From Pseudobutyrivibrio ruminis HUN009 (GTDB taxonomy: Bacteria; Bacillota; Clostridia; Lachnospirales; Lachnospiraceae): a stretch of DNA of 64,000 nucleotides. How positions within the stretch are numbered: position 1 is the first letter of the stretch; the number at the start of each line of letters is the position of its first letter. The DNA is taken from the NCBI RefSeq assembly GCF_000703005.1, contig NZ_JNLH01000001.1, positions 1,977,001 to 2,041,000 of the forward strand, written 5' to 3'. Below are positions 52,561-61,126 of this stretch, in pieces. A program made the position numbers and the translations under genes. Under the pieces are notes generated by a model that worked only from the letters and a program-made list of their open reading frames with translations, searched no databases and had not been told where the DNA came from.

Positions 52561-53604
52561 ATGTACTCAGAAGAGCAAATTAAAATTTTGAGGAGATTCT
52601 CGCTATGTTGCAAAGTGACTATAGCAGGATTTTGGGTATTTGTATCCGCTTCATTTCTTGAATTATTTCTTGAGATTGTCAATGCATTATTTCTTAATTA
52701 CAAAACTGAATATCAGGTATTTATGGCATTTTCATTTTCATCGGTTTTTATCCCAATTTCGATAATTTTGTTTTCAGTAGGCTATGGAGGAATTATTTTT
52801 AATTTCCGCAAGGACGCATTCCTTGAGATTTATGACAATTTAGATATTCCTTCAGTCGCAGAAAAACACCTTAGCAAACTGGAAATATTGGCTTGTAATA
52901 TAGGCAAGTATATATATGTTGTTGGTCTCTTTGGTTTGGTTTTTATTGCAAAAGCTATATCTAAAGAGTTTGATGAACAATGTGGTGGTAGGAGGGTTCT
53001 CTATATATCACTTTCTTTAATCTTAAGCATAATTACTTCTGGTGTTATGATTTATTTCTTTGCAATGCACTGCATTACAGGGCATGAGCAAAGGGAAAAG
53101 CTTTTTGATGAAGCTAGAGAAATGTTTACTGAAGCGGATAAAATAATGGTTAGACATAGTGCTGAAGAATCTCATTATTTTGGATTTGACAAGAGTTCGC
53201 TTGACTTTTCTTTGAGTGAATATTGGAATTATTGCAAAGATGATGAATATTATTTTTCGATAAATTTGGACAAAGAGGATCTTCTTGTATCGACAGTGAA
53301 TATGGAATTTAATTTTGATGGTTCAAAAGACAGGGAAAAACTCTATGATGATTTTATAGAAGAATTTGATAATGTTACATCCGCCTTCAAGGAAACAAAT
53401 CTTGAATTTCAATATTCTGAGATGAACGAAGGGTTAACATTACCAGAAGATTTCAAAGATAATTTTATGAATCCTGAAGAGGGAACCTATGAATTTAAAT
53501 ATGAAATATCTGATGATGCAAGTGTCCATATAGACATTGAGAGAGATGAAGATTATGAGGGAAACAAATATATAAAGGTTTCATATCATATTTACAATTT
53601 TTAA
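52561..53604 (+). CDS. Unknown four-helix membrane protein with acidic C-terminal domain
   Basis: No family was recognised. ATG at 52561 follows AGGAAGGGAG. The 347-residue protein has four membrane helices at about 18-42, 52-80, 113-133 and 145-170, then a soluble, very acidic domain of about 175 residues rich in Asp, Glu, Phe and Tyr with a beta-rich end (EFKYEISDDASVHIDIERD). It lies 14 bases after the radical SAM gene with no terminator between, so it may belong to the same unit. Base use is more AT-rich than in the housekeeping neighbours. Confidence 0.6.
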   Translation: MYSEEQIKILRRFSLCCKVTIAGFWVFVSASFLELFLEIVNALFLNYKTEYQVFMAFSFSSVFIPISIILFSVGYGGIIFNFRKDAFLEIYDNLDIPSVAEKHLSKLEILACNIGKYIYVVGLFGLVFIAKAISKEFDEQCGGRRVLYISLSLILSIITSGVMIYFFAMHCITGHEQREKLFDEAREMFTEADKIMVRHSAEESHYFGFDKSSLDFSLSEYWNYCKDDEYYFSINLDKEDLLVSTVNMEFNFDGSKDREKLYDDFIEEFDNVTSAFKETNLEFQYSEMNEGLTLPEDFKDNFMNPEEGTYEFKYEISDDASVHIDIERDEDYEGNKYIKVSYHIYNF

Positions 53605-53666
53605 TGGCCCTTGTTATGGATTTGATGACAAAATTGTGAAACTTTATTTTGTGGTACAGAAGTCTA

Positions 53667-53698
53667 TTGACTACTAGATAATGTGGTGGTAGTATAAT
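53667..53698 (+). promoter_or_regulatory. Promoter of nrdD-nrdG
   Basis: TTGACT at 53667-53672 is followed by TAGTAT (17-base spacer, 53690-53695) overlapping TATAAT (20-base spacer, 53693-53698). The first NrdR-like box overlaps the -35 and spacer. The leader to nrdD is about 100 bases. Confidence 0.65.
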
Positions 53699-53751
53699 TT
53701 TATCAACACAATATCTAGTAGTTTTTATTTTGAATCAACTAGATATTGACT
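53670..53751 (+). promoter_or_regulatory. Triple NrdR-box-like array upstream of nrdD
   Basis: Three related 16-base elements: ACTACTAGATAATGTG (53670-53685, over the promoter), CACAATATCTAGTAGT (53707-53722, nearly the exact reverse complement of the first) and CAACTAGATATTGACT (53736-53751). The ten-base core CTAGATATTG of the third is the exact complement of CAATATCTAG in the second. Core centres are 35 and 30 bases apart. The cores fit the NrdR consensus CWATATWTWG with one or two changes. NrdR represses ribonucleotide reductase genes when dATP is plentiful. Confidence 0.72.
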
Positions 53752-53802
53752 GAATATTATATACAATACGATTCATTTTTATATAAAACCCGGAGGCGGA
53801 AC

Positions 53803-55926
53803 ATGAAAAGATATGTAGTTAAAAAGGATGGTTCGCTTGAACCATTTGATGTGCAAAAAGTTGTAGAAGCTGTTGGAAAATCTGCTACACGCGTACTTGT
53901 AAAATTTACTCCTGAGCAGGAAAAGTTTATCTGTCAATTCGTTGAAGAAAGAGTGGAGGAACTTGGCCTTGAGAAAATTGAAATTGCGCAAATGCATAAC
54001 ATTGTTGAGGGTGCTTTGGAACGTGTTAACCCTATGGTTGCGAAATCTTACCGCGATTACCGCAATTACAAGCAGGATTTTGTCCAGATGTTGGATGATG
54101 TTTATAAGAAGTCTCAAAACATCATGTACATTGGTGACAAGGAAAATTCAAATACTGATTCTGCGCTTGTATCCACAAAACGTTCTTTAATTTTCAATGA
54201 GCTTAATAGAGAGCTTTACAAGAAATTCTTCCTTACTACTGAGGAAGTTCAGGCTATTCGTGATGGCTATATCTACATCCATGATATGAACGCCAGAAGA
54301 GACACAATGAACTGCTGTCTTTTCGATGTAAAGTCTGTTCTTGAGGGCGGCTTTGAAATGGGTAACATTTTCTATAACGAGCCTAAGAGCTTGGATGTAG
54401 CATTTGATGTTATCGGTGACATCGTTCTTTCTGCTGCAAGCCAGCAGTACGGTGGTTTCACTATTCCTCAGGCTGATCAGATTCTTGAGAAGTATGCTCA
54501 GAAATCATTTGATAAATACATGGAAAAATACATTGCCCTTGGTATTGGTGAGGAAAAGGCTCACGAAGTATCAATGGCAGAAGTTGAAAGAGAAATGGAG
54601 CAGGGCTTCCAGGGATGGGAGTACAAGTTCAACACAGTTGCATCTAGCCGTGGTGACTATCCATTTATCACTGTTACAATTGGTCTTGGTACATCAGTAT
54701 TTGCAAAGATGGCATCAAAGGCATGCTTAAAGGTTCGTTCAATTGGACAGGGAAAGCCAGGCTTCAAAAAGCCAGTTCTTTTCCCTAAGATTGTATTCCT
54801 TTATGATGAAAATCTTCACGGCCCAGGTAAGGAGCTTGAGGATGTTTTCGAAGCAGGTATCGATTGCTCACGCAAGACAATGTATCCAGATTGGCTTTCT
54901 CTTACAGGTGAGGGCTACATTGCCAGCATGTACAAGAAATATGGCAAGGTAATTTCACCTATGGGATGTCGTGCATTCCTTTCACCTTGGTATGAAAGGG
55001 GCGGCATGAAGCCTGCAGATGAAAATGATGAGCCAGTATTTATTGGTCGTTTCAATATTGGTGCAGTATCACTTCACCTTCCTATGATTCTTGCTAAGTC
55101 ACGTCAGGAATCAAAGGATTTCTACGAAGTGCTTGATTACTATCTTGAAATGATTAGAAAGCTTCACATTCGTACATATGCATACCTTGGAGAAATGCGC
55201 GCTAGCACAAATCCACTTGCATATTGCGAGGGCGGCTTCTACGGTGGACACCTTGGTTTCCACGACAAGATTAAGCCACTTCTTAAGGCTGCAACTGCTT
55301 CATTCGGTATTACTGCATTTAATGAGCTTCAGGAGCTTTACAATGGCAAATCTCTTGTAGAAGACGGAGATTTCGCTCTCGAGGTTCTTAAGCATATCAA
55401 TGAAAAAGTAAATCAGTTCAAGGAGGAGGATGGCAATCTTTATGCTATCTACGGCACACCAGCTGAGAACCTCTGCGGACTTCAGGTAAAGCAGTTTAGA
55501 AACAAATATGGAATCGTTGAGAATGTATCTGACAGAGAGTACGTTTCAAACTCATTCCACTGTCATGTTACAGAAGACATCACACCAATTGAAAAGCAGG
55601 ATTTGGAAGGCAGATTCTGGGAGCTTTCAAATGGTGGAAAGATTCAGTACGTTCGTTATCCAATCAACTACAACCGCGACGCTGTAAAGACACTTGTTCG
55701 TCGCGCTATGGCAAAGGGCTTCTATGAAGGAGTTAACCTTTCCCTTTCATACTGTGATGATTGTGGTCACGAGGAATTAGAGATGGATGTTTGCCCAGTT
55801 TGCGGCAGCAAGAATCTTACAAAAATCGACCGTATGAATGGATACTTGTCATATTCACGTGTAAAGGGAGATACACGTTTGAATGAGGCAAAGATGGCAG
55901 AGATTGCTGATAGAAAATCTATGTAG
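53803..55926 (+). CDS. nrdD: Anaerobic (class III) ribonucleoside-triphosphate reductase
   Basis: NrdD reduces ribonucleoside triphosphates to dNTPs under anoxia using a glycyl radical. The 707-residue protein starts with an ATP-cone (about 1-95, RYVVKKDGSLEPFD). The catalytic barrel follows with MNCCLFDV, ASQQYGGFTIPQ and NSFHCHV. The zinc-binding CDDCG...CPVCG and the glycyl radical loop RMNGYLSYSR lie at the C-terminus. GGAGG precedes ATG at 53803. It is followed by its activase. This points to a strictly anaerobic life, though other RNR classes may exist elsewhere. Confidence 0.97.
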   Translation: MKRYVVKKDGSLEPFDVQKVVEAVGKSATRVLVKFTPEQEKFICQFVEERVEELGLEKIEIAQMHNIVEGALERVNPMVAKSYRDYRNYKQDFVQMLDDVYKKSQNIMYIGDKENSNTDSALVSTKRSLIFNELNRELYKKFFLTTEEVQAIRDGYIYIHDMNARRDTMNCCLFDVKSVLEGGFEMGNIFYNEPKSLDVAFDVIGDIVLSAASQQYGGFTIPQADQILEKYAQKSFDKYMEKYIALGIGEEKAHEVSMAEVEREMEQGFQGWEYKFNTVASSRGDYPFITVTIGLGTSVFAKMASKACLKVRSIGQGKPGFKKPVLFPKIVFLYDENLHGPGKELEDVFEAGIDCSRKTMYPDWLSLTGEGYIASMYKKYGKVISPMGCRAFLSPWYERGGMKPADENDEPVFIGRFNIGAVSLHLPMILAKSRQESKDFYEVLDYYLEMIRKLHIRTYAYLGEMRASTNPLAYCEGGFYGGHLGFHDKIKPLLKAATASFGITAFNELQELYNGKSLVEDGDFALEVLKHINEKVNQFKEEDGNLYAIYGTPAENLCGLQVKQFRNKYGIVENVSDREYVSNSFHCHVTEDITPIEKQDLEGRFWELSNGGKIQYVRYPINYNRDAVKTLVRRAMAKGFYEGVNLSLSYCDDCGHEELEMDVCPVCGSKNLTKIDRMNGYLSYSRVKGDTRLNEAKMAEIADRKSM

Positions 55927-55940
55927 AGGACTTGAAGAAT

Positions 55941-56432
55941 ATGAATTACCATAACATTACAAAGGATGACATGCTCAATGGTGACGGCCTTCGCGTTGTA
56001 CTTTGGGTAGCTGGCTGTGATCATCATTGTAAGGAGTGTCAGAACCCGGTTACTTGGGATCCTGATGGAGGACTTAAATTTGATCAGGCTGCAAAGGATG
56101 AATTATACGAGGTCTTATCTCGCGACTATATATCAGGCATAACATTTAGTGGCGGAGATCCACTTTATCCTGGCAATCGTCAGGAAGTGACGGCTCTTGC
56201 CCGGGAGATTAGGGAGAGATTTCCCGGGAAGACCGTCTGGCTTTACACAGGCTTCACTTATGAAGAAATAAAATCTCTGGAAATTATGGAATATTTGGAT
56301 GTTCTGGTTGACGGAGAATTTGAAATTGATAAGATAGATTTGCAGGCAAAATGGAGAGGAAGTATCAATCAGCGTGTTATTGATGTTCCACAGACTAGAA
56401 AGCTTGGACAAATCGTTTTGCATGTAGATTAA
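55941..56432 (+). CDS. nrdG: Anaerobic ribonucleotide reductase activating protein
   Basis: NrdG is a radical SAM enzyme that makes the glycyl radical on NrdD. The 163-residue protein has the short CX3CX2C-type cluster in WVAGCDHHCKECQNPVTW (about residues 24-41), FSGGDPLYP, and no SPASM part. ATG at 55941 is preferred; TTG at 55932 lies too close to the AGAGGA site. It is 14 bases after nrdD and shares its NrdR-type control. Confidence 0.95.
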   Translation: MNYHNITKDDMLNGDGLRVVLWVAGCDHHCKECQNPVTWDPDGGLKFDQAAKDELYEVLSRDYISGITFSGGDPLYPGNRQEVTALAREIRERFPGKTVWLYTGFTYEEIKSLEIMEYLDVLVDGEFEIDKIDLQAKWRGSINQRVIDVPQTRKLGQIVLHVD

Positions 56433-56448
56433 TAAATGGAGAATAAAA

Positions 56449-56886
56449 ATGAATATTAATATTTTGCGTATGACTGATTCTGCAAAGCTTCCTGAGCGTG
56501 GCTCAGTATCAGCAGCTGGTTATGATTTATTTGCTGATGTTGCAGAGGATGTTACTATTGCGCCTCACGAGACCAAGATGATTGGTACAGGTCTTGCGAT
56601 GGAGATTCCTGAGGGATATTTCGGAGGTATTTTTGCTCGTTCCGGATTATCTGCAAAGGAAGGTCTTCGACCAGCAAACTGTGTTGGCGTGGTAGATTCT
56701 GATTACAGGGGAGAAATAAAGGTTGCCCTTCACAACGATGGAGAGCAGGCTAGAGTTATTACACCAGCTGAAAAGATTGCTCAGCTTGTGGTTGTACCAT
56801 TTTTATCTGTTGACTTTAATGAGGTTTCAAGTTTATCTGATACCGCTAGAGGAGAAGGCGGATTTGGTTCCACTGGAAAACATTAG
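56449..56886 (+). CDS. dut: dUTP diphosphatase
   Basis: dUTPase hydrolyses dUTP to dUMP, supplying thymidylate synthesis and keeping uracil out of DNA. The 145-residue trimeric-type protein shows all five motifs: AAGYDLFA, RSGLSAKEGL, GVVDSDYRGEIKV, ITPAEKIAQLVV and the C-terminal RGEGGFGSTG arm. It lies 16 bases after nrdG, so dNTP production and sanitation are joined in one unit with nrdDG. Confidence 0.96.
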   Translation: MNINILRMTDSAKLPERGSVSAAGYDLFADVAEDVTIAPHETKMIGTGLAMEIPEGYFGGIFARSGLSAKEGLRPANCVGVVDSDYRGEIKVALHNDGEQARVITPAEKIAQLVVVPFLSVDFNEVSSLSDTARGEGGFGSTGKH

Positions 56887-56899
56887 TATTTATTACGTT

Positions 56900-56936
56900 G
56901 GCGCCTGGTTTTGTACCAGACGCCTTTCAGCGTTTT
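56900..56936 (+). terminator. Terminator after dut
   Basis: GGCGCCTGG pairs with CCAGACGCC (one C.A mismatch) around a seven-base loop, followed by TTTCAGCGTTTTT. It ends about 14 bases before the ribosome binding site of the topoisomerase B gene, so read-through may feed that gene. Confidence 0.8.
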
Positions 56937-56967
56937 TATAAATTATATCGAAAGAGAGTATGATTTT

Positions 56968-58893
56968 ATGGCAAACAAAGTTACTTATGATGCCAGCAGT
57001 ATATCTGTTTTAGAAGGTCTTGAGGCTGTTAGAAAAAGACCCGGCATGTATATTGGTTCAACATCACGAAAGGGCTTGAACCATCTTATATATGAGATAG
57101 TGGACAACTCAGTAGATGAGCATTTGGCCGGAGAGTGCGATACTATCCATGTTACTCTTGAAAAGGACGGTAGCTGTACAGTAGAGGATAATGGTCGTGG
57201 TATTCCAGTTGGAATGCATGCAAAGGGTGTGCCTGCTGCACGTCTTGTTTTTTCTACACTTCACGCAGGTGGTAAGTTTGATGACAGTGTCTATAAAACT
57301 TCCGGTGGTCTTCACGGTGTAGGTTCTTCAGTTGTAAATGCACTTAGTACTTACATGACTGTAGATATTTCTCGTGAGGGTTACGTTCACCACGATAGAT
57401 ACGAAAGAGGTGTACCTACAGAAAAGCTTGTTGATGGCCTTCTTCCAAAGATTGCTAAGACAACAAAACACGGTACAAAAATCAACTTCCTTCCTGATCC
57501 AGAAATCTTCGAAAAGACTTATTTTAAGGAGGAGGATATTAAGTCACGTCTTCATGAGACTGCATACCTTAATCCAGGTCTTACAATCAATTATGCAGAT
57601 TTACGTGGCGAGGAGCCTGAGTACCTTACATTCCACGAGCCAGAGGGAATTAAGGGCTTTGTTAAGGAAATAAATAAAACAGCTGAGACACTTCACGATG
57701 TTATTTATTTCAGCGGTAGTGCTGATGGAATCGAGCTAGAGGTTGCATTCCAGTATTGTAACGAATTCAAGGAGAATATCCTTGGCTTCTGTAACAATAT
57801 CTACAACTCTGAGGGTGGTACACATATCACAGGTTTTAAAACAGTTCTTACAACTGTTATCAATAACTATGCCCGTGAGCTTGGTATCCTAAAGGACAAG
57901 GATGCTAATTTCACTGGCGCCGATGTTCGTAACGGAATTACAGCTATTGTTTCTATCAAGCATCCAGATCCTCGCTTCGAAGGACAGACAAAGACAAAGC
58001 TTGATAACCCAGATGCTTCAAAGGCTACTCAGAAGATTTGTCAGGATGAGTTTGTTCTCTATTTCGATAGAAACTTAGATACATTAAAGGCAATTATTTC
58101 TTGTGCAGAGAAATCTGCAAAGATTCGTAAATCCGAAGAAAAGGCAAAGACAAACCTTCTTACAAAGCAGAAGTTTTCTTTCGACCAGAATGGTAAGCTC
58201 GCTAACTGCGAATCAAGAGATGCTAGCAAGTGCGAAATCTTTATCGTAGAGGGAGATTCCGCTGGCGGTTCTGCAAAGATGGCTAGAAACCGTATGTATC
58301 AGGCAATCATGCCTATCCGAGGAAAGATTCTTAACGTTGAAAAGGCTTCAATGGATAAGGTTCTTGCAAATGCCGAAATTAAAACACTTATCAATGCTTT
58401 CGGATGCGGATTCTCTGAGGGCTATGGCAACGATTTCGATATTTCTAAGCTTCGCTATGACAAAATCGTAATCATGGCCGATGCCGACGTTGATGGTGCC
58501 CACATCTGTACATTGCTTCTGACATTCTTCTACAGATTTATGCCAGAGCTCATCAAAGAGGGCCACGTATACATCGCTATGCCTCCTCTTTACAAGGCCA
58601 TTCCTACAAAGGGCGAGGAGGAATACCTTTACGATGATGTTGCTCTAGATAAATATCGTAAGAAGATGAATGGAAAGACATTTACTCTTCAGCGATACAA
58701 AGGTCTTGGTGAGATGGACAAGGATCAGCTTTGGGAAACTACACTTGATCCTGAGCGTCGTAAGCTTAAGCTTGTTGAAATCGAGGACGCCCTTATGGCT
58801 TCCGAGGTAACAGAGCTTCTTATGGGTAGCGACGTTGCCCCTAGAAAAGACTTTATTTACAAACACGCAAAGGAGGCAGAGATAGATGCCTAG
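56968..58893 (+). CDS. Type IIA topoisomerase subunit B (ParE/GyrB-like)
   Basis: The ATPase subunit of topoisomerase IV or a second gyrase. The 641-residue protein has the GHKL ATPase (EIVDNSVDEHLAG, DNGRGIPV, SGGLHGVGSSVVNALS), a transducer domain and a TOPRIM domain (EGDSAGGSAK, ADADVDGAHI), ending QRYKGLGEM. ATG at 56968 follows AAAGAGAG. GyrB and ParE cannot be told apart with certainty by eye, but the pairing with a subunit A lacking the GyrA box and the distance from dnaA-type neighbours favour topoisomerase IV. It overlaps the next gene by eight bases. Confidence 0.88.
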   Translation: MANKVTYDASSISVLEGLEAVRKRPGMYIGSTSRKGLNHLIYEIVDNSVDEHLAGECDTIHVTLEKDGSCTVEDNGRGIPVGMHAKGVPAARLVFSTLHAGGKFDDSVYKTSGGLHGVGSSVVNALSTYMTVDISREGYVHHDRYERGVPTEKLVDGLLPKIAKTTKHGTKINFLPDPEIFEKTYFKEEDIKSRLHETAYLNPGLTINYADLRGEEPEYLTFHEPEGIKGFVKEINKTAETLHDVIYFSGSADGIELEVAFQYCNEFKENILGFCNNIYNSEGGTHITGFKTVLTTVINNYARELGILKDKDANFTGADVRNGITAIVSIKHPDPRFEGQTKTKLDNPDASKATQKICQDEFVLYFDRNLDTLKAIISCAEKSAKIRKSEEKAKTNLLTKQKFSFDQNGKLANCESRDASKCEIFIVEGDSAGGSAKMARNRMYQAIMPIRGKILNVEKASMDKVLANAEIKTLINAFGCGFSEGYGNDFDISKLRYDKIVIMADADVDGAHICTLLLTFFYRFMPELIKEGHVYIAMPPLYKAIPTKGEEEYLYDDVALDKYRKKMNGKTFTLQRYKGLGEMDKDQLWETTLDPERRKLKLVEIEDALMASEVTELLMGSDVAPRKDFIYKHAKEAEIDA

Positions 58894-61126
58894 TGAGATT
58901 ATAAGAACCGAATATTCTGAGATTATGCAGAAATCCTTTATAGACTATTCTATGTCGGTTATCCTTGCACGTGCAGTTCCAGATGTTAGAGATGGTCTTA
59001 AGCCTGTACAGCGTCGTACCCTGTACGATATGTACGAGTTAAAGGTTGATTATAATAAACCATATAAAAAGAGTGCCCGTATCGTAGGTGATACCATGGG
59101 TAAATATCACCCACATGGTGATAGCTCAATCTACGAAGCACTTGTTGTTATGTCACAGGATTTCAAGAAGAGTCTTCCACTTGTTGATGGCCATGGTAAC
59201 TTTGGTTCTATCGAAGGTGATGGCGCTGCTGCAATGCGTTACACTGAGGCTCGTCTTGCAAAGGTTGCCCAGGAGGTTTATCTTGGGGACCTTGATAAAA
59301 ACGTTGTAGATTTCGTACCAAACTATGATGAGACAGAAAAGGAGCCTGAGGTTCTTCCTGTTCGTGTTCCTAATATCCTCATCAATGGTTCCGATGGTAT
59401 TGCCGTTGGTATGGTTACATCAATCCCTCAGCACAACCTTGGTGAGGTTATAGATGGTGTTATCGCCTATATGAAGGATCCTGATATCAATACAGCTCAG
59501 ATGCTTAAAATCATTCCTGGTCCAGATTTTCCAACTGGTGGCATCATCACTAACAAGGATGATTTGCTTGAGATTTACTCAACAGGTGTTGGTAAAATCA
59601 AAATCCGTGGTAAGGCAGAAATCGAAAAGATTAAGGGTGGTAAGGAACAAATCGTAATTACGGAGATTCCTTATCCTATGATTGGTGCCAATATCGGAAA
59701 GTTCCTTAACGATATCTATTCACTTGTTGAGTCTAAAAAGACCAACGATATTACAGATATTTCAAACCAGTCTTCAAAGGATGGTATGCGTATTATTGTT
59801 GAGCTTCGCAAGGGTGCTGATGCTCAAAATGTACTCAATCTTCTCTACAAGAAGACTCGTCTTGAAGATACATTTGGTGTAAACATGCTTGCAGTTGCTG
59901 ATGGAAAGCCAGAGACACTTGGCATCGTTCCAATCATCAGACATCATGTTAACTTCCAGTATGAGCTTTGTACTAGAAAGTATACTCATTTACTTGGCAA
60001 AGAGCGTGAGAAAAAGGAAATTCAGGAAGGTTTGATTAAGGCTTGTGATGTTATCGACCTTATCATCGAAATCCTTCGTGGTTCAAAGGATGTAAAGCAG
60101 GCTAAGGCATGTCTTGTTGAAGGTATCACAGAAGGTATCAAGTTCAAGTCTGAGCAGTCGAAAAAGGATGCAGCTTTGCTTAAGTTTACTGAGCGTCAGG
60201 CTCAGGCTATCCTTGATATGCGTCTTCACAGATTGATTGGTTTGGAAATCGAAGCATTGCGTGGTGACTATGCTGAGACAATGCAGAAGATTGCTGATTA
60301 TACAAAGATTCTTGAAAGTCGTGCTGAGATGGCAAAGGTTATCATCAAGGATTTACAGGCTATCAAGAAAGAGTACGCTAGAGAGCGCCGCACTGTAATT
60401 GATAACGTGGAAGAGGCTATTGTAGAAGAAAAGCCAATCGAAGAAATTGATGTGGCTGTTCTTATCGACAGATTTGCATATGCTCGTGTAGTAGATATGC
60501 CTACATTCGAGCGTAATAAAGAAGCAGCAGAGACAGAATCTAAAAAGATTATCTTCTGTAAAAATATAGACAAGATTTGTCTCTTTACTGATAATGGCGA
60601 TATGCATGCGATTAAGGTTCTTAGCCTTCCATTTGGTAAGTTCCGTGATAAGGGGCAGCCAATTGACACAGCAGAAAAGGGTTCAAAGATTGACCTTACA
60701 AAGCAGAATCTTATCTTTGCAGATTCAATGGCTAATATCGTTAAATCAAGACTCTTATTTGGTACTAAGCAATCTATGATTAAGGTTGTTGAGGGTGCAG
60801 AATTTGACGTTACTAGAAAGCAAATTGCTGCAACAAAACTTGCTGACGACGATAAGGTTATTTGTGTTGGCAAGCTCAATCCTGGTAGCTCTGTTGTAAT
60901 GCAGTCTGCAAAGGATATGTTCCTTAGAATTGAGGGAGATACAATTCCTGAAAAGAAAAAGACAGCAGTTGGTGTCCGTGGAATGAAGCTTGGCAAAGGC
61001 GACGAGCTAATTAATATTTACATTCTTGGCGAAGGCGAAAATGTAGATGTTAAGGTTAAAGACAAAACAGTTTCAATTGGACGACTTCACATCGCAAGTA
61101 GAGACACAAAGGGCGTTAAGAAATGA
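58886..61126 (+). CDS. Type IIA topoisomerase subunit A (ParC/GyrA-like)
   Basis: The DNA breakage-rejoining subunit. The 746-residue protein has the winged-helix domain with YHPHGDSSIYEAL (quinolone region) and the catalytic Tyr in AAMRYTEARL (about residue 117). The tower and long coiled coil follow. The C-terminal beta-pinwheel is at about 530-740. The GyrA-box motif that defines DNA-wrapping gyrase is not found, which favours a decatenating topoisomerase IV role (inference). It overlaps subunit B by eight bases and the next gene by four. Confidence 0.88.
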   Translation: MPSEIIRTEYSEIMQKSFIDYSMSVILARAVPDVRDGLKPVQRRTLYDMYELKVDYNKPYKKSARIVGDTMGKYHPHGDSSIYEALVVMSQDFKKSLPLVDGHGNFGSIEGDGAAAMRYTEARLAKVAQEVYLGDLDKNVVDFVPNYDETEKEPEVLPVRVPNILINGSDGIAVGMVTSIPQHNLGEVIDGVIAYMKDPDINTAQMLKIIPGPDFPTGGIITNKDDLLEIYSTGVGKIKIRGKAEIEKIKGGKEQIVITEIPYPMIGANIGKFLNDIYSLVESKKTNDITDISNQSSKDGMRIIVELRKGADAQNVLNLLYKKTRLEDTFGVNMLAVADGKPETLGIVPIIRHHVNFQYELCTRKYTHLLGKEREKKEIQEGLIKACDVIDLIIEILRGSKDVKQAKACLVEGITEGIKFKSEQSKKDAALLKFTERQAQAILDMRLHRLIGLEIEALRGDYAETMQKIADYTKILESRAEMAKVIIKDLQAIKKEYARERRTVIDNVEEAIVEEKPIEEIDVAVLIDRFAYARVVDMPTFERNKEAAETESKKIIFCKNIDKICLFTDNGDMHAIKVLSLPFGKFRDKGQPIDTAEKGSKIDLTKQNLIFADSMANIVKSRLLFGTKQSMIKVVEGAEFDVTRKQIAATKLADDDKVICVGKLNPGSSVVMQSAKDMFLRIEGDTIPEKKKTAVGVRGMKLGKGDELINIYILGEGENVDVKVKDKTVSIGRLHIASRDTKGVKK

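Noticed and set aside
60298..60996. Long minus-strand open frame of about 230 codons opposite the topoisomerase A gene
   Set aside because: It is the antisense shadow of a well-conserved coding region, has no ribosome binding site and its translation is Ser/Ile-rich without motifs.
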